DNA of 64,000 nucleotides from Plantago ovata (taxonomy: Eukaryota; Streptophyta; Magnoliopsida; Lamiales; Plantaginaceae). The stretch is from contig CM051458.1 in the NCBI GenBank assembly GCA_028274465.1, positions 16,507,566-16,571,565 of the forward strand, given 5' to 3'. The translations under genes were made by a program, and so were the position numbers. The stretch's first letter is position 1; each line of letters opens with the position of its first letter. Below, piece by piece: positions 1-10,522 of the stretch. The notes under the pieces are model-generated. The model searched no databases, had not been told where the DNA came from, and saw only the letters and a list, made by a program, of their open reading frames with translations.

Positions 1-229
1 TTATCTAATAAATGAATCTGGAAAAATAAATTATGAATGTGATTTATTTCCTTTCGTTAAATCTAATGTGAAGAATCTGGAAATAAAATACATACAGTAA
101 TAAAAACCCATCTTTCTTTTCTTTAAATCCAATTAAAGAATCTGAAAATTTTATACATTTACATACATACAATAATCCACAACAACATTAAATATAAATC
201 GTAAACGAATATAATCATGAATCAGCCTA
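1..229 (-). other. E0 copia element, 5' leader
   Basis: AT-rich sequence just inside the primer-binding site of E0, whose body lies off the left edge. It contains no reading frame of note. By position it is the untranslated leader between PBS and gag. The identification rests only on the adjacent PBS and LTR edge. Confidence 0.6.
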
Positions 230-241
230 GCTCTGATACCA
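230..241 (-). promoter_or_regulatory. E0 primer-binding site (initiator tRNA-Met)
   Basis: On the minus strand this reads TGGTATCAGAGC, the standard plant copia PBS complementary to the 3' end of initiator tRNA-Met. It lies one base inside the LTR terminus CTAACA, so it fixes the orientation of E0 as minus and the LTR edge at 243. Confidence 0.85.
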
Positions 242-242
242 C

Positions 243-1583
243 TGTTAGTAAATGTGAGAAAATTTGCCTCAAAGGCTTAGCAACGGAAGTTTAATTTTTT
301 TTTTTTAATTTCTCACTAAACTGATATGACTATATTACATTTATTATTGATAGAAGAAGATTACTTACGTTTCTTCCAGCAGAGATGCAAATTCACCACC
401 TATCTGTTCGTCAATCTCCAGACAGAGCCTTGCAACTTCTTCGTCTGGTAACTGGATCTCTTCCTCTTCTTCAAATAAATCTCCTTCAATGGAATCTCCA
501 AGATGACTCATCACCAGGGTTGATTATTTCCTTCGACCTCGGTATCCACGGGCAGTGTTTTCTACCAAGAACGCTAGGAGGTTCTTCTGTATATTTTTGA
601 GCTTCTAGAGAGAGAAATATGTTTCTGACTATCAGGGAATATTTTACGTATGTTGTGAAATAAAGACTTATTTTCTTTCTTTCTGATTTAGTCAGTAAGT
701 TGGTTCAGAAAATCATGTAAGATTTTTACCAAGTAAATCTTATTGACTAGGAGACTTCAAAAGTCATCAACTAACCAACAAAGAGATAACAATTAAAAAT
801 ATCTCACTCAAAACAAAAGAAGAGAGAGAGAGAGAGAGGAATGGTCATGTGGGGACGTTCTCATGGTGCGTGCAATGCACGCGCCATTATACACTCGCCT
901 GGCGCGTGCCATGCATGCGCCAGGCCTAGCAATAAGCTGGGCCGGTTGGCCCAGCTGTTTGCTAACTCTTCTCTCTTCTTGGGCTACTATAAATTCCGTC
1001 CAAGTGCATAAGTTTTCAATTAATTAATCAAATCCAATTCAATTCAATTAATTATATTTTTAAAATATATTCCATATATATAATAAATTAATATTAATCT
1101 AATTAATAATAATTCCATTATATTTATATATATAATAATTTAATATTAATCTAATTAATATTTAATCTTATATACATGGCTCGTTTGTAGAAACACCACC
1201 TTGAAGTGTGACCCATAGGGCCTTGCATATTAAGCAACAATCTAATTAAGGTCATAATAAATTCCTAGACAATTTATCAGACAATATTAATATGCAAGGA
1301 ACGTTTGTGAGGAAAAACAAACCACCTGTAGCGTAGGGTACTTTGATGACACGGTCCCTTCATTCACGAATACTCGAATGAGTCTAGAATATGGTTATGT
1401 GTCTATTCTAATAACTTCATTCATGGTCTCTCAATCTTATTAGTCGATCTATGAATTATCTCCAAACACCATTTTGACATATTGACATACGGTGGCCACC
1501 GGTTTTGTGATCGCACTAAATATGAGAAGTGAGTATTCTCTCCTTGTATCTATTACGGAGGAATAAATCCTATCTTGGCCCAA
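243..1583 (-). repeat. E0 5' LTR, first part
   Basis: Starts TGTTAG on the plus strand, next to the PBS. It is AT-rich apart from a GC hairpin cluster at 868-955 and an (AG)n run near 820. It stops at the E1 insertion, where TSD cccaa (1579-1583) is repeated at 37629-37633. Together with 37629-38242 the LTR is about 1.95 kb. The short reading frame at 385-600 inside it resembles nothing and is not called. Confidence 0.75.
868..955. repeat. GC-rich hairpin cluster in E0 LTR
   Basis: Three inverted repeats lie in an otherwise AT-rich LTR. GCGTGCAATGCACGC (868-882) has 7-bp arms around one base. At 899-923 arms CTGGCGC and GCGCCAG enclose 11 bases. At 936-955 arms GCTGGGCC and GGCCCAGC enclose GGTT. 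All arms pair perfectly. Confidence 0.8.
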
Positions 1584-2791
1584 TGATGAACGACATTGTC
1601 AGACTCAATTAATCAAATAAATTTATTTTTAGCCAAAGGCAATTCACAACTACAACGAAAACCAAGGCACGTAGTGTAGAAGTAAAATAACCTCGAGTGT
1701 CGATCTCTAAGGACTATAACTAGATTTATCTAATTTAACTTAAACTATAAATCAGAAATAAAGCAAAGCACAAATTTTTCTTATCAATATGATGGAAGTT
1801 AGTGATAGTATGATCAATCAAAGCAACGGGTAATAATCATGCATGAAGTACTTGAAGTTTGTATAGAGATCTATGATCATGGATTGTCCTATGTGTTCCT
1901 TTCAATTCAACACTACGAAGATAGATGGCTTAGATAGATCAAAGAAATAAAACAATAAATCAAGTCTTAAACGCGCGAAGCCACTCATGCATAATCAAGA
2001 ACCCTAGCTAAGAAATCACATACTATCACCAACGATAGATTTAGCTACTCATAGATGAATTGCAATCAACATGAATCAAAGCAAGATTGTATGAAAACAT
2101 GTTGAGTGAAATAAATAAAACCAGAAAAATTGTGAGATACAAGTTACCAACGAAGGTTGTCAATCTCCGATGAATTGCTAACTCACAAGCAAGAATCGAA
2201 AATCAAAGATGTCCAATCTCTATGCTAAAGCTTCCAAATCAATAAGAAAAAGAGTCTTCTATGCTAATAATTCCCAGAACAGGCTCTGGAGAATATGTCT
2301 CTCAAAATAATGTGAAAAGGTATGAAAAACGTAAAAAGTAGGCAAACATATATATAGTTGTCGAAACCCCCCGGGCGAACCGCCCCCGGTGCCAGGCGGT
2401 TCGCCTGGTGTGGGTGATTCGCCCCATGTCCCAGGCGGTTCGCCTGGGACATCCAGTCGGTGGGAGCGAGATTTTGGTTTTCTTTTTCTTTTCGGACTCG
2501 GATTTTGCCTTCTAGTGACCTTTAAGCCTTGAAACTCGTCCCCTAGGCCTCAAATCTCATCCGAAACCTTCTAGATACACCACGAATGTCCTCGAAACAC
2601 CAAAACTTCATCCTCTTCATCAATATTGCCCATAGACATACGTTTTTTTACCTAAAACCTGAAAAATGCAAAGAATAGGGAGACGTGACACTATTCTAAT
2701 AAAATGCACTAAAATATAATCTAAATTAACCTAGAGGATAGCTAAATTGGTGAAAAAGACTCGAATGAAAGTGTAAAATACACGTTCATCA
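1584..2791 (-). repeat. E1 3' LTR
   Basis: 1208 bp, against 1150 bp for the 5' LTR at 36479-37628. Most of the length difference is a missing hairpin unit in the 5' copy and a short deletion before 36990. The hairpin array (2367-2452) lies just upstream, in element sense, of a TATA box at about 2347-2356. Only one copy of the unit containing atcttcgtagtgttgaa is present downstream, unlike the three copies in E2, E4, E5 and E6. Confidence 0.9.
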
Positions 2792-4390
2792 AACTCCCAA
2801 ACCGAACCTTTGCTTGTCCTCAAGCAACTAAGCTAGACTCTAATGCAAAAAATCAATGCAACACACAAAATGGAGTCTCATGCCAAATGAAATGAACTAA
2901 TCTATTGAGTCTATCAAAAACTTATGAACAATGACCATACAAATCATAACATGGTTATTGGTTGAACAATGCCTCGATTGACTCATACACATTCACACAT
3001 GCACTATGTTAAACAAGATAGTCTCTCGTAACATTCTCTACCTGGACCTAGTCAGTGACGACATAATGAAACATGTTAAAATATGAATGATTGTCCCGTG
3101 CCTATGAAACTTAGGACTTACTATTGTTCACCAAGTTAAGACTTTCCCTCAAAGAGGTCGAACCAATACTGGCTCTCATCAAACGAATGAGGGTTTCCTA
3201 AAAGTTCACACTCCCCTATTCTACCCATCTCTCAAGCAAAGTCATAAACTATTACCACTTCCTGAATGGCAGGACGAGGGCGGTCTAGTACAGATGACAC
3301 TCAAACAAATGAAAGACACACTTTACAACTCGATTACGAACATTACATGAATTGAAAAACGAGACAAACACTTTGCTAAACTGCTTTTTGGCTTTCTTTG
3401 GACCCTTCTTTGCTTTTTTGGGGTCGTTTCTTTTTTCTTTTTTTCTTTTCCAGATTTTCTTTTTTCTAGAATTTTTTCTTTTTCTTTTTTTTCGGCTTTT
3501 TTTTTTTTGTATATAGCTAGCAGTAGCACAACGAATACGAAATTTCAATGACTCACAAACGACCTCCCCAAACCTATTCGAAAGAATAGGTTGGAGCACA
3601 AACTTTACGAAAAAGGAAAACAAACTCACAACACTCAAAATCGAAAAACAAGTCATATTGACAGCATAACCCCCTCCCCAAACCTATTCGTTAAAATAGG
3701 TTTCAAACAAAGGATCACACAATCTCACACTACCTCCTTCCTAGGCATTTAGCAATCTCAAAGCAAGGTGAAGACTTGTTGCCTCTTAGGTACATAATTA
3801 CACGGGAAAACAACCAAAAGACTCTAACATGCATCATCTTATTATAAAGGCCTTCGTGAACCGCAGTAGAGAAAACACCACTAAGTGATGTCGAGACTAC
3901 CAAGCTTAACTAAGTGCATATATAAATGTGACAAGCCAAGCGAGAAAAACCTCAAACAAATTCATAGAGATGAAACGCATGGTCAAAGGTCATAACTAGT
4001 TAATCTACCAAATAAAAAAGTTCAAAAAATTTGGCAATAAACTCCACACAAAAACATGCAAAACTATACTAGGATGAATGTAGTGTATGCAACTAAATAC
4101 TAAGAAAGCGGTAAACGTGCAAATGCCAACAAAGGATTTCACGAGTTTATCATAAGCAAAACAAGTATAGAGATAGCCGGCGATAACCCCCCCCCCCCCA
4201 AACCTGAACGTCGTCGCTCGTCCCGACGTCACAAGTGGATTTAAGGTGAGAGCTAACTTGTACCTGTAACCTATAGGACTCAAGGAAACTCGTGAGAAAC
4301 TAAAACGGGCGATAAAAGAAGTAAAAAGATCAATAATTTAGCATAATAGGAGAAAAATGGGGTTCCGAACGAAAATCCGGACCTCCGGGT
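2792..4390 (-). other. E1 3' non-coding block with polypurine tract
   Basis: In element sense this block runs from the end of integrase to the 3' LTR. It ends with a polypurine tract containing GGTTTGGGAG next to the LTR. It holds two hairpins about 110 bp apart (near 3575 and 3680; arms AACCTATTC and GAATAGGTT in the first) and an A-rich purine run (about 3400-3515). Reading frames over the A-rich run are lysine-rich low complexity and are not called genes. The block is conserved in E2, E3 and E6. Confidence 0.75.
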
Positions 4391-4397
4391 TTCTGGA

Positions 4398-4600
4398 CAC
4401 CCGGGGCGAACCGCCCCAGGTGGGGGGCGATCCGCCTGGGGCGTCCAGAATGCTCCCGGGTTTCTGTACACCCGGGGCGAACCGCCCCAGGTGGGGGGCG
4501 ATTCACCTGGGCCGTCCAGAACGTCCCAGGTAGCCTGGACTTGCCAGGCGAATCGCCCCACGTGGGGGGCGGTTCGCCTGGCATCGCCAGACCCCTGGAG
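4398..4600. repeat. GC-rich palindrome tandem array inside E1
   Basis: About three units of roughly 70 bp, each with hairpins built on the core GGCGAACCGCC or GGCGATCCGCC, lie between integrase and the 3' block. The same core forms the arrays in the LTRs. Reading frames over it are proline/arginine-rich by-products. Confidence 0.85.
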
Positions 4601-4725
4601 ACGCCTTTTTCCTCCCAAAACGTAAAATTATCATCTTAAAACCTATTTTATCACCAAAAACATACGAAAATATAAAATAAAACACAATGACATGCTCAAA
4701 ACAACAAAATACATCATACCTATCC

Positions 4726-6115
4726 TTAAGTAGAGGTGGGAAAGGTTAGTTCGAGATGATCAACCTCTACTTGATCATTAGGAAGCTCGACGTATGGTTT
4801 CACTCGTTGCCCATTCACTTTGAAAGTATTGCCCGTCTTTGGATCCAAGAGTTCTACAGCTCCATGGGGAGCAACTTGGACAATCTCGTATGGTCCATCC
4901 CAACGAGTACGGAGCTTTCCATGAAATAGACGAAGGCGAGAATTAAACATCAAAGCTTTTTCACCAGGAATCAGTTCCTTACGTACTATACCACGATCAT
5001 GATACTTCTTGGTACGCTCCTTGTAGATCTTGGCGTTCTCATAGGCACCGAGGCGCAATTCATCAAGCTCATCAAGTTGTAACAACCGTTCTTCGCCAGC
5101 TTTTCCCAAATCAAGATTTAGCTCTTTAATAGCCCAATATGCTTTGTGTTCCAATTCCACAGGAAGATGGCATGCTTTCCCATACACAAGTCTATACGAA
5201 GTGGTCCCAATCACCGTCTTGTAGCTAGTTCACTACGCCCAAAGCGCATCATTCAATTTTCCAGACCAATCTTTCCTACTAGGCTTCACCACTCGCTCGA
5301 GAATCTTCTTAATCTGACGATTGCTAACTTCAACTTGTCCCGAAGTCTGTGGATGATATGGCGTAGAAACACTATGGGTGACATCGTACTTCTTAAGAAG
5401 AGAAGAAAAGGTTCTGTTGACGAAGTGCGAACCTCCATCATTGATGATTGTCCTAGGACATCCAAATCTAGAAAAGATCACATCCTTTAAGAACTTTATA
5501 ACAACCGCGGAATCATTCTTTCTTGTGGGAATCGCCTCTACCCACTTTGTCACATAATCCACCGCGACGAGAATGTATTCGTAACCTCCACTTGATGGAA
5601 ACGGTCCCATGAAATCAATGCCCTACACATCAAAAGGCTCGACCACTAGATTCCTTTGAAGGGGCATTTCCTCTTCTTGCCAATATTACCCCATCGTTGA
5701 CATGGGTCACAATTTTTCACAAAACTTCGAGCATCTTGGTGCAAACTTGGCCAGAAAAATCCCGCTTGTAGCACCTTGCGAGCCGTTTTAATGCCACTAT
5801 AGTGTCCGCCGCAATGAAGATCATGGCAATGACTCAGCACACTTTGTTGTTCTTCTTGCGGAATGCACCTTCTCAGAATTCCATCAGCTCCTTCTTTAAA
5901 AAGATTTGGATTATCCCATATGTAATACCTGCAACGCTTGGCAAGAACTCTCCTATCGGAGGCTAAAAAATTAGTTGGGAAAATATCCATAGCCAAATAG
6001 TTCACAATATCAGCATACTATGGCTCTTCAGTGACTTTCATTAAGTGCTCATCAGGAAGATCATCATTAATAGGAATCGGATCCATGGGAATATTAGGAA
6101 TTCTAGACAAGTGAT
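4726..6115 (-). pseudogene. E1 integrase, broken by stops
   Basis: The 3' end of gypsy pol, which inserts the cDNA into the genome. In element order it holds the end of the RNase H linker, a zinc-binding HHCC region (HCHDLHCGGHYSG ... CDPCQRWGN, about 5700-5840), and the DDE core with [18 protein letters not shown] and [11 protein letters not shown] (about 5320-5600). A C-terminal region with [14 protein letters not shown] follows and ends at 4726. All three acidic catalytic positions are visible. Stops occur near 6017, between zinc finger and core near 5625 (Trp to TAG), and as adjacent TAG and TGA codons near 5230. The 6115 edge is the E2 insertion; the upstream part resumes at 11831. Confidence 0.9.
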
Positions 6116-7416
6116 TGATGAATGTGTATTTTACACTTTCATTCGAGTCTTTTTCACCTATTTTAGCTATCCTCTATGATAATTTAGCTATATTTTAGTG
6201 CATTTTATTAGAATAGTGTCACGTTTCCCTTTAGTTTTTATTTTACAGGTTTTGGTTGAAAAACGAGGATTTCAGGGCAATTATATTGAAGTTGACAAGG
6301 AATTGGTGTTCCAAAAGCCTATTTGGAGTATCTGAAGGTTTCCGGATAGGATTTGGAGTCTAGGGGTCGAATCTGGAGGTTAGAAGGCCACTAGAAGTCA
6401 GAAACCGAGTCCGAAAAGGGGAAGAAATCCAAAAACGTGGAATTCCGCGAATTTTACTCCCGGGCGAATCGCCCGGGACGTGGGGCGAATCTCCCCACAC
6501 CGGGCGAATCTCCCGGTGTGTGGGGCCCTTCGCCCCACATAAATTCGAGGCCTATATATAGTTGCTCAGTTTTTCTCCGAAATTCATACTTTTCCAGACC
6601 TATTCTCTCACCTTTGTCTGTAGTTTTAGGTAGGAACTTCCCAGAGCCTGTTTTGGGGGTTCGTAGCTTAGGAGACACTTTTTCATAGCAGTTTGGAGCT
6701 TGTAAGATCGCGATTATTCGGAGACTGACAACCTTCGGTAACATTGTATCTTACAGTTTATTCTACTTATTTTTATATATCTTTCAACATGTTTTCTTCT
6801 ATGATTTCTGTTGATTGCATGACAACTTTGAGTAGCTAAACTTATCGTTGGTGGTAGTATGTGAATTCTTAGCGAAGGGTTGATAATCATGCTAATGGCT
6901 ATATCGTGCATTATACTCCGTGTCATTGCTTTATTTCGTTGACCAGGCGCAACCTATATCTTCGTAGGTTGATTAATTATTATGCACAATTGGACCCTTG
7001 TCGACCTATGCATATCTATATCTTCGTAGTGTTGAATAATTACGGAACACAATTGGACAATAGTGTTTGACTTGTCAGTATCTATATCTTCGTAGTGTGT
7101 GACAATTACAACAGGACAATTGATTGATCAAAGATCTCCATGCAAGACCGAGGAATTAACGCATGATTATTAACCCGTTATGCTTTGAAGGATCATACTA
7201 TCACCAGTCTCAATTATCTTTAGAAAAACCTTTGCTATTCCGTCTGCTGTTTTTATATTCTAAATTAGATTTGATAAAGCTAGTTATAGTCCTTAGAGAA
7301 CGACACTCGAGGTCATTCTACTGCTACTCTACGATTTTCGTTGTAGTCGTGAATTGCCTTTTGCTAAATAACAAATTTATTTGATCAATCGGGACCCGAC
7401 AACTGTTGGTTCATCA
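6116..7416 (+). repeat. E2 5' LTR
   Basis: 1301 bp. The hairpin array at 6459-6541 is followed after about 10 bp by TATATATA (6553-6560). Three diverged copies of a unit containing TATCTTCGTAG and CAATTGGAC lie at about 6955-7130. The interior starts with the PBS at 7420. Confidence 0.92.
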
Positions 7417-7419
7417 AAT

Positions 7420-7437
7420 TGGCGCCGTTGCCAGGGA
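7420..7437 (+). promoter_or_regulatory. E2 primer-binding site (tRNA-Asp)
   Basis: TGGCGCCGTTGCCAGGGA, three bases after the LTR end, matches the complement of the plant tRNA-Asp(GTC) 3' end at 17 of 18 positions. The one difference (CCG to CCA) is a C-to-T change on the other strand. Confidence 0.88.
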
Positions 7438-7561
7438 CTATACTCCTTTTTTCTGTTTAATTTGTTTATATTTTCAGCATTCAATTCCTAATTCTATTAG
7501 TTTTAGTTTTCCTTTTTAATCTCTCTCTGATACTGCTTTCCTAGCCTGTTACAGATAGTGT

Positions 7562-9260
7562 ATGCCACATACACGATCTAGAGGAACACCGCTTGCTGAT
7601 TTAATTGCTGAGATCGACAGAGTCTACCACCAAAGAAGGCGACTACTTCAAAGGCGTGCACTAGAGGAAATAGAGGATACCGATTTCTCTGAATCTCTAC
7701 ACAGTCTTTTCAAGGAAATCGACGGAATTGCAGAAGCTAGACCACTGAAAGCATGGGTTCAACCCTCCAACACTTCTACAATGGACTAACCTTCGAGAAC
7801 CAACAAGTGGTGGATTTCCAATGCCGAGGCAATATTTGGGAGGAAACCGCAGAAGCCGTCTGGGCAGTTTTCGAAAGGCTTGCTAAGGGTTCGCAATTCA
7901 AGGACCCAAGGACAATGGTTAGGAGACGTGGACCTGCAGCTCCACCGACTCAAGAAGCCCCTATGTATAGGGGGAATGGGGATCAATTCGAGTGCTTTAC
8001 CAACGAATTGAAGCAAGTCCTCAAGAGCGCCACTGGAACAACTGTTTCAAACGAAGTTTGCCGAATATGCAAGAACTATGGGCATTGGGCTCATATGTGT
8101 AGATCGGAGCTTGCATATGATGATGGCAACTGGGCTCGAGGAGGCGAAGAGGAAGCCTTTGCTACGGAGTTTGGTACTCAAGAAGCTAGCTACGGACAAG
8201 ACAGAAGGAATCCTCGAGGTGGATTTTGGAGAAGAGCGTTCCGAAATAATCAAGGATACGCACCGGCTAACCAAACTTATGGCCCTAACCAAGACCGTAG
8301 TAGGCTAAACTATGGTAATGATCACTGCGAAAACCCCGCTCCGAAAGAGCCACCGAAGTCGAAGTCGGCTCAACTAATGGAGAACTTACAAAAGATGGTT
8401 GATCACACCCAAAGTTTTCTCAAACGTTATGAAGAAGATTCCGAGAAGACTAGGGCAAGGCTTGATAGGTTGGAAGAGAGCACTAGGCTTGCCCATCAAA
8501 AGATGCAAGAGTTGATCGACCGAGGAGCAAGTAGGGAGCAAGGCAAGCTGCCTAGCAACACTGAGAAGTCGATGTCCATTACCTTGGTGGGTGATCTACC
8601 TGTTGAAATCACCATCAAGAAGGTTGCTAAGTACGAGAGTTGCGACGGGGAAATGCCCCCACAGGCCGAGGAAGAAGAGAAGGACCTTGGTGCTGACCAG
8701 AGTGAAGAGGAGCAAGAGGATCCCGAGCCACTCCCTCAAAGTTTCGATGTTAAGATCGGGATTGGGGAACTTGAAGATGTCCGTGCCACACTAGACACGG
8801 GATCCTACTCTAATGTGCTCCCTTTGAATGTTTTCGAGAAGAGTAACCTTGGAAAACTATTTGTGCATAAGGCTATTGTGCAACTGGCGGATGGATCCTT
8901 TGTGAAACCCGAAGGCGTTGTGAAGAATGTATTGGTCAAGATTGGTGAAGCTTCTGTATACACCGATTTTGTAGTTATGCCGGCGTCTACACTGGGACAG
9001 GGGATGTCATTCTCTTGGGGCGAACGTTCTTGACTAAGCTACGCTCCGTGATGGACATCTACCGTAGAACTTGCACTATTGAAGTGGATGGCAAGCAACA
9101 TGTGTTGCAAGCCATATCTGATCCACCTGATCCACCTGATACTTCTCACACTATTGACTACAGTGGTCTTAATGTCTATGTTCATTCTTATTCACAGGTT
9201 CGAGGAATTAGAAGGAGATCCGTGAAGGGGAAGTCTAGTACCCTCAAGAAGAAAAGCTAG
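7562..9260 (+). pseudogene. E2 gag-protease, internally deleted
   Basis: Gag packages element RNA and protease would process it; only these two domains are encoded. The start ATG (7562, MPHTRSRGTPLAD) is shared with E5 and E6. After WVQPS the frame jumps, by a deletion of about 460 bp at the microhomology tccaa, to the segment encoding HFYNGLTFENQQ, which removes the conserved gag core and shifts the frame. Next come a CCHC zinc knuckle (CRICKNYGHWAHMC, about 8068-8110), a coiled-coil-prone charged segment and a retropepsin-like region with active-site LDTGSYSNVLP (about 8795). A second frameshift near 9020 separates the last 80 codons, which end in a basic tail. The product would be defective. 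Confidence 0.88.
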
Positions 9261-10522
9261 GCGAAGACAGGAGTCGAGTCAAAGACTATAAACAATGGCC
9301 CTATCCGGGAGGCAACCCGGGGTTTTTATTGCTTTCTTTACTACTTTCTTAGATTTTTTAGGTTGCATTCACTACATTCATCCTAGGATAGTCTTGCATG
9401 TTTTATATGGAGTTTTTTCTCTACTGTGGTTCACGAAGGCCTTTATAATAGGGTGATGCATGTTAGGGTCTTATGGTTGTTTTCCCGAGTAATTATGTAC
9501 CTAAGAGGCAACAAGTCTTCACCATGCTTTGAGATTGCTAAATAACTAGGAAGGAGGTAGTGTGAGGTTGTGTGATCCTTTGTTTATAACCTATTCTTCC
9601 GAATAGGTTTGGGGAGGGGGTTACACCATCATTAGACTTGTTTTTCATTTTTCATTCCCGTGTTGTGAGTTTATTTTTCCTTTTCCGTAAATTTTGTACT
9701 CCAACCTATTCTTTCAAATAGGTTTGGGGAAGTCGTTGTGAGTCATTTTGTTTCTCTTTTTGTTATGCTACTGCTGGCTAAAAAAAAAATCAAAAAAAAA
9801 GAAAGAAAAATTCCATGAAAAAGAAAAAAAGAAAAAAAGAAACTTGAAAGAAAAAAAGAAAAAAGAGAAAAGACCCCAAAAAAAGCAAAGAAGGGTCCAA
9901 AAAAGAAAGCCAAATAGCAGTTTAGCAAAGTGTTGTGTCTCATTTCCAATTCTTGTAATGTTCGTAATCGTGTTGTAATTTTCTATTTTTTGTCTTTTGT
10001 TTTTGAGTGTAATCTGTTCTAGATCACCCTCGTCCTGCCATTCAGGAAGTGGTGAATAGCTTAAGACTTTGCTTGAGAGATGGGTAGAATAGGGGAGTGT
10101 TATCTTTTATAGGGAACCCTCCTTCGTTTGATGAGAGCCAGTACTGGTTCGACCTCTTTGAGGGAAAGTCTTAAACTTGGTGAACAGCAGTAAGTCCTCA
10201 GTTTCATAGGTATGGGACAACCATTCGTATCTTAGCATGCTTCATTACGTCGTCACTGACTAGGTCCAGGTAGAGAATGTTACGAGAGACTATCTTGTCT
10301 TGACATAAGTGCTTATGTGGATGTGTATAAGTCAATCGAGGTATTCTTCAACCTATATTCATGCTTTGATTTATATGGTTTTTGTTCATATGTTTTTGAT
10401 AGAATCAGTAGATTAGTTCATTTTATTTGGCATGAGACTCCATTTTATGTGTTGCATTGTTTTTTTGCATTAGAGTCTAGCTTAGTTGCTTGAGGACAAG
10501 CAAAGGTTCGGTTTGGGGAGTT
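9261..10522 (+). other. E2 3' non-coding block and polypurine tract
   Basis: Contains paired hairpins near 9589 and 9701 (arms like AACCTATTC and GAATAGGTT), an A-rich purine tract (about 9780-9905) and, at the end, the polypurine tract GGTTTGGGGAG (10510-10520) next to the 3' LTR. No gene is called; the lysine-rich frame at 9748-9978 is low-complexity sequence. Confidence 0.75.

Noticed and set aside
3285..3656. Lysine-rich reading frames (also near 9748-9978, 16826-17053 and 33519-33761)
   Set aside because: They translate an A-rich purine tract in a non-coding 3' block; frames differ between copies and the hairpins, not the peptides, are conserved.
4280..4685. Proline/arginine/glycine-rich frames such as those near 4330-4584, 6437-6744 and 14478-14781
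   Set aside because: They lie over GC palindromes, where open frames arise on both strands and in several phases.
6459..6541. CRISPR-like or satellite reading of the palindrome arrays
   Set aside because: No constant repeat with unique spacers, plant context, and the arrays are short and tied to LTR promoters.
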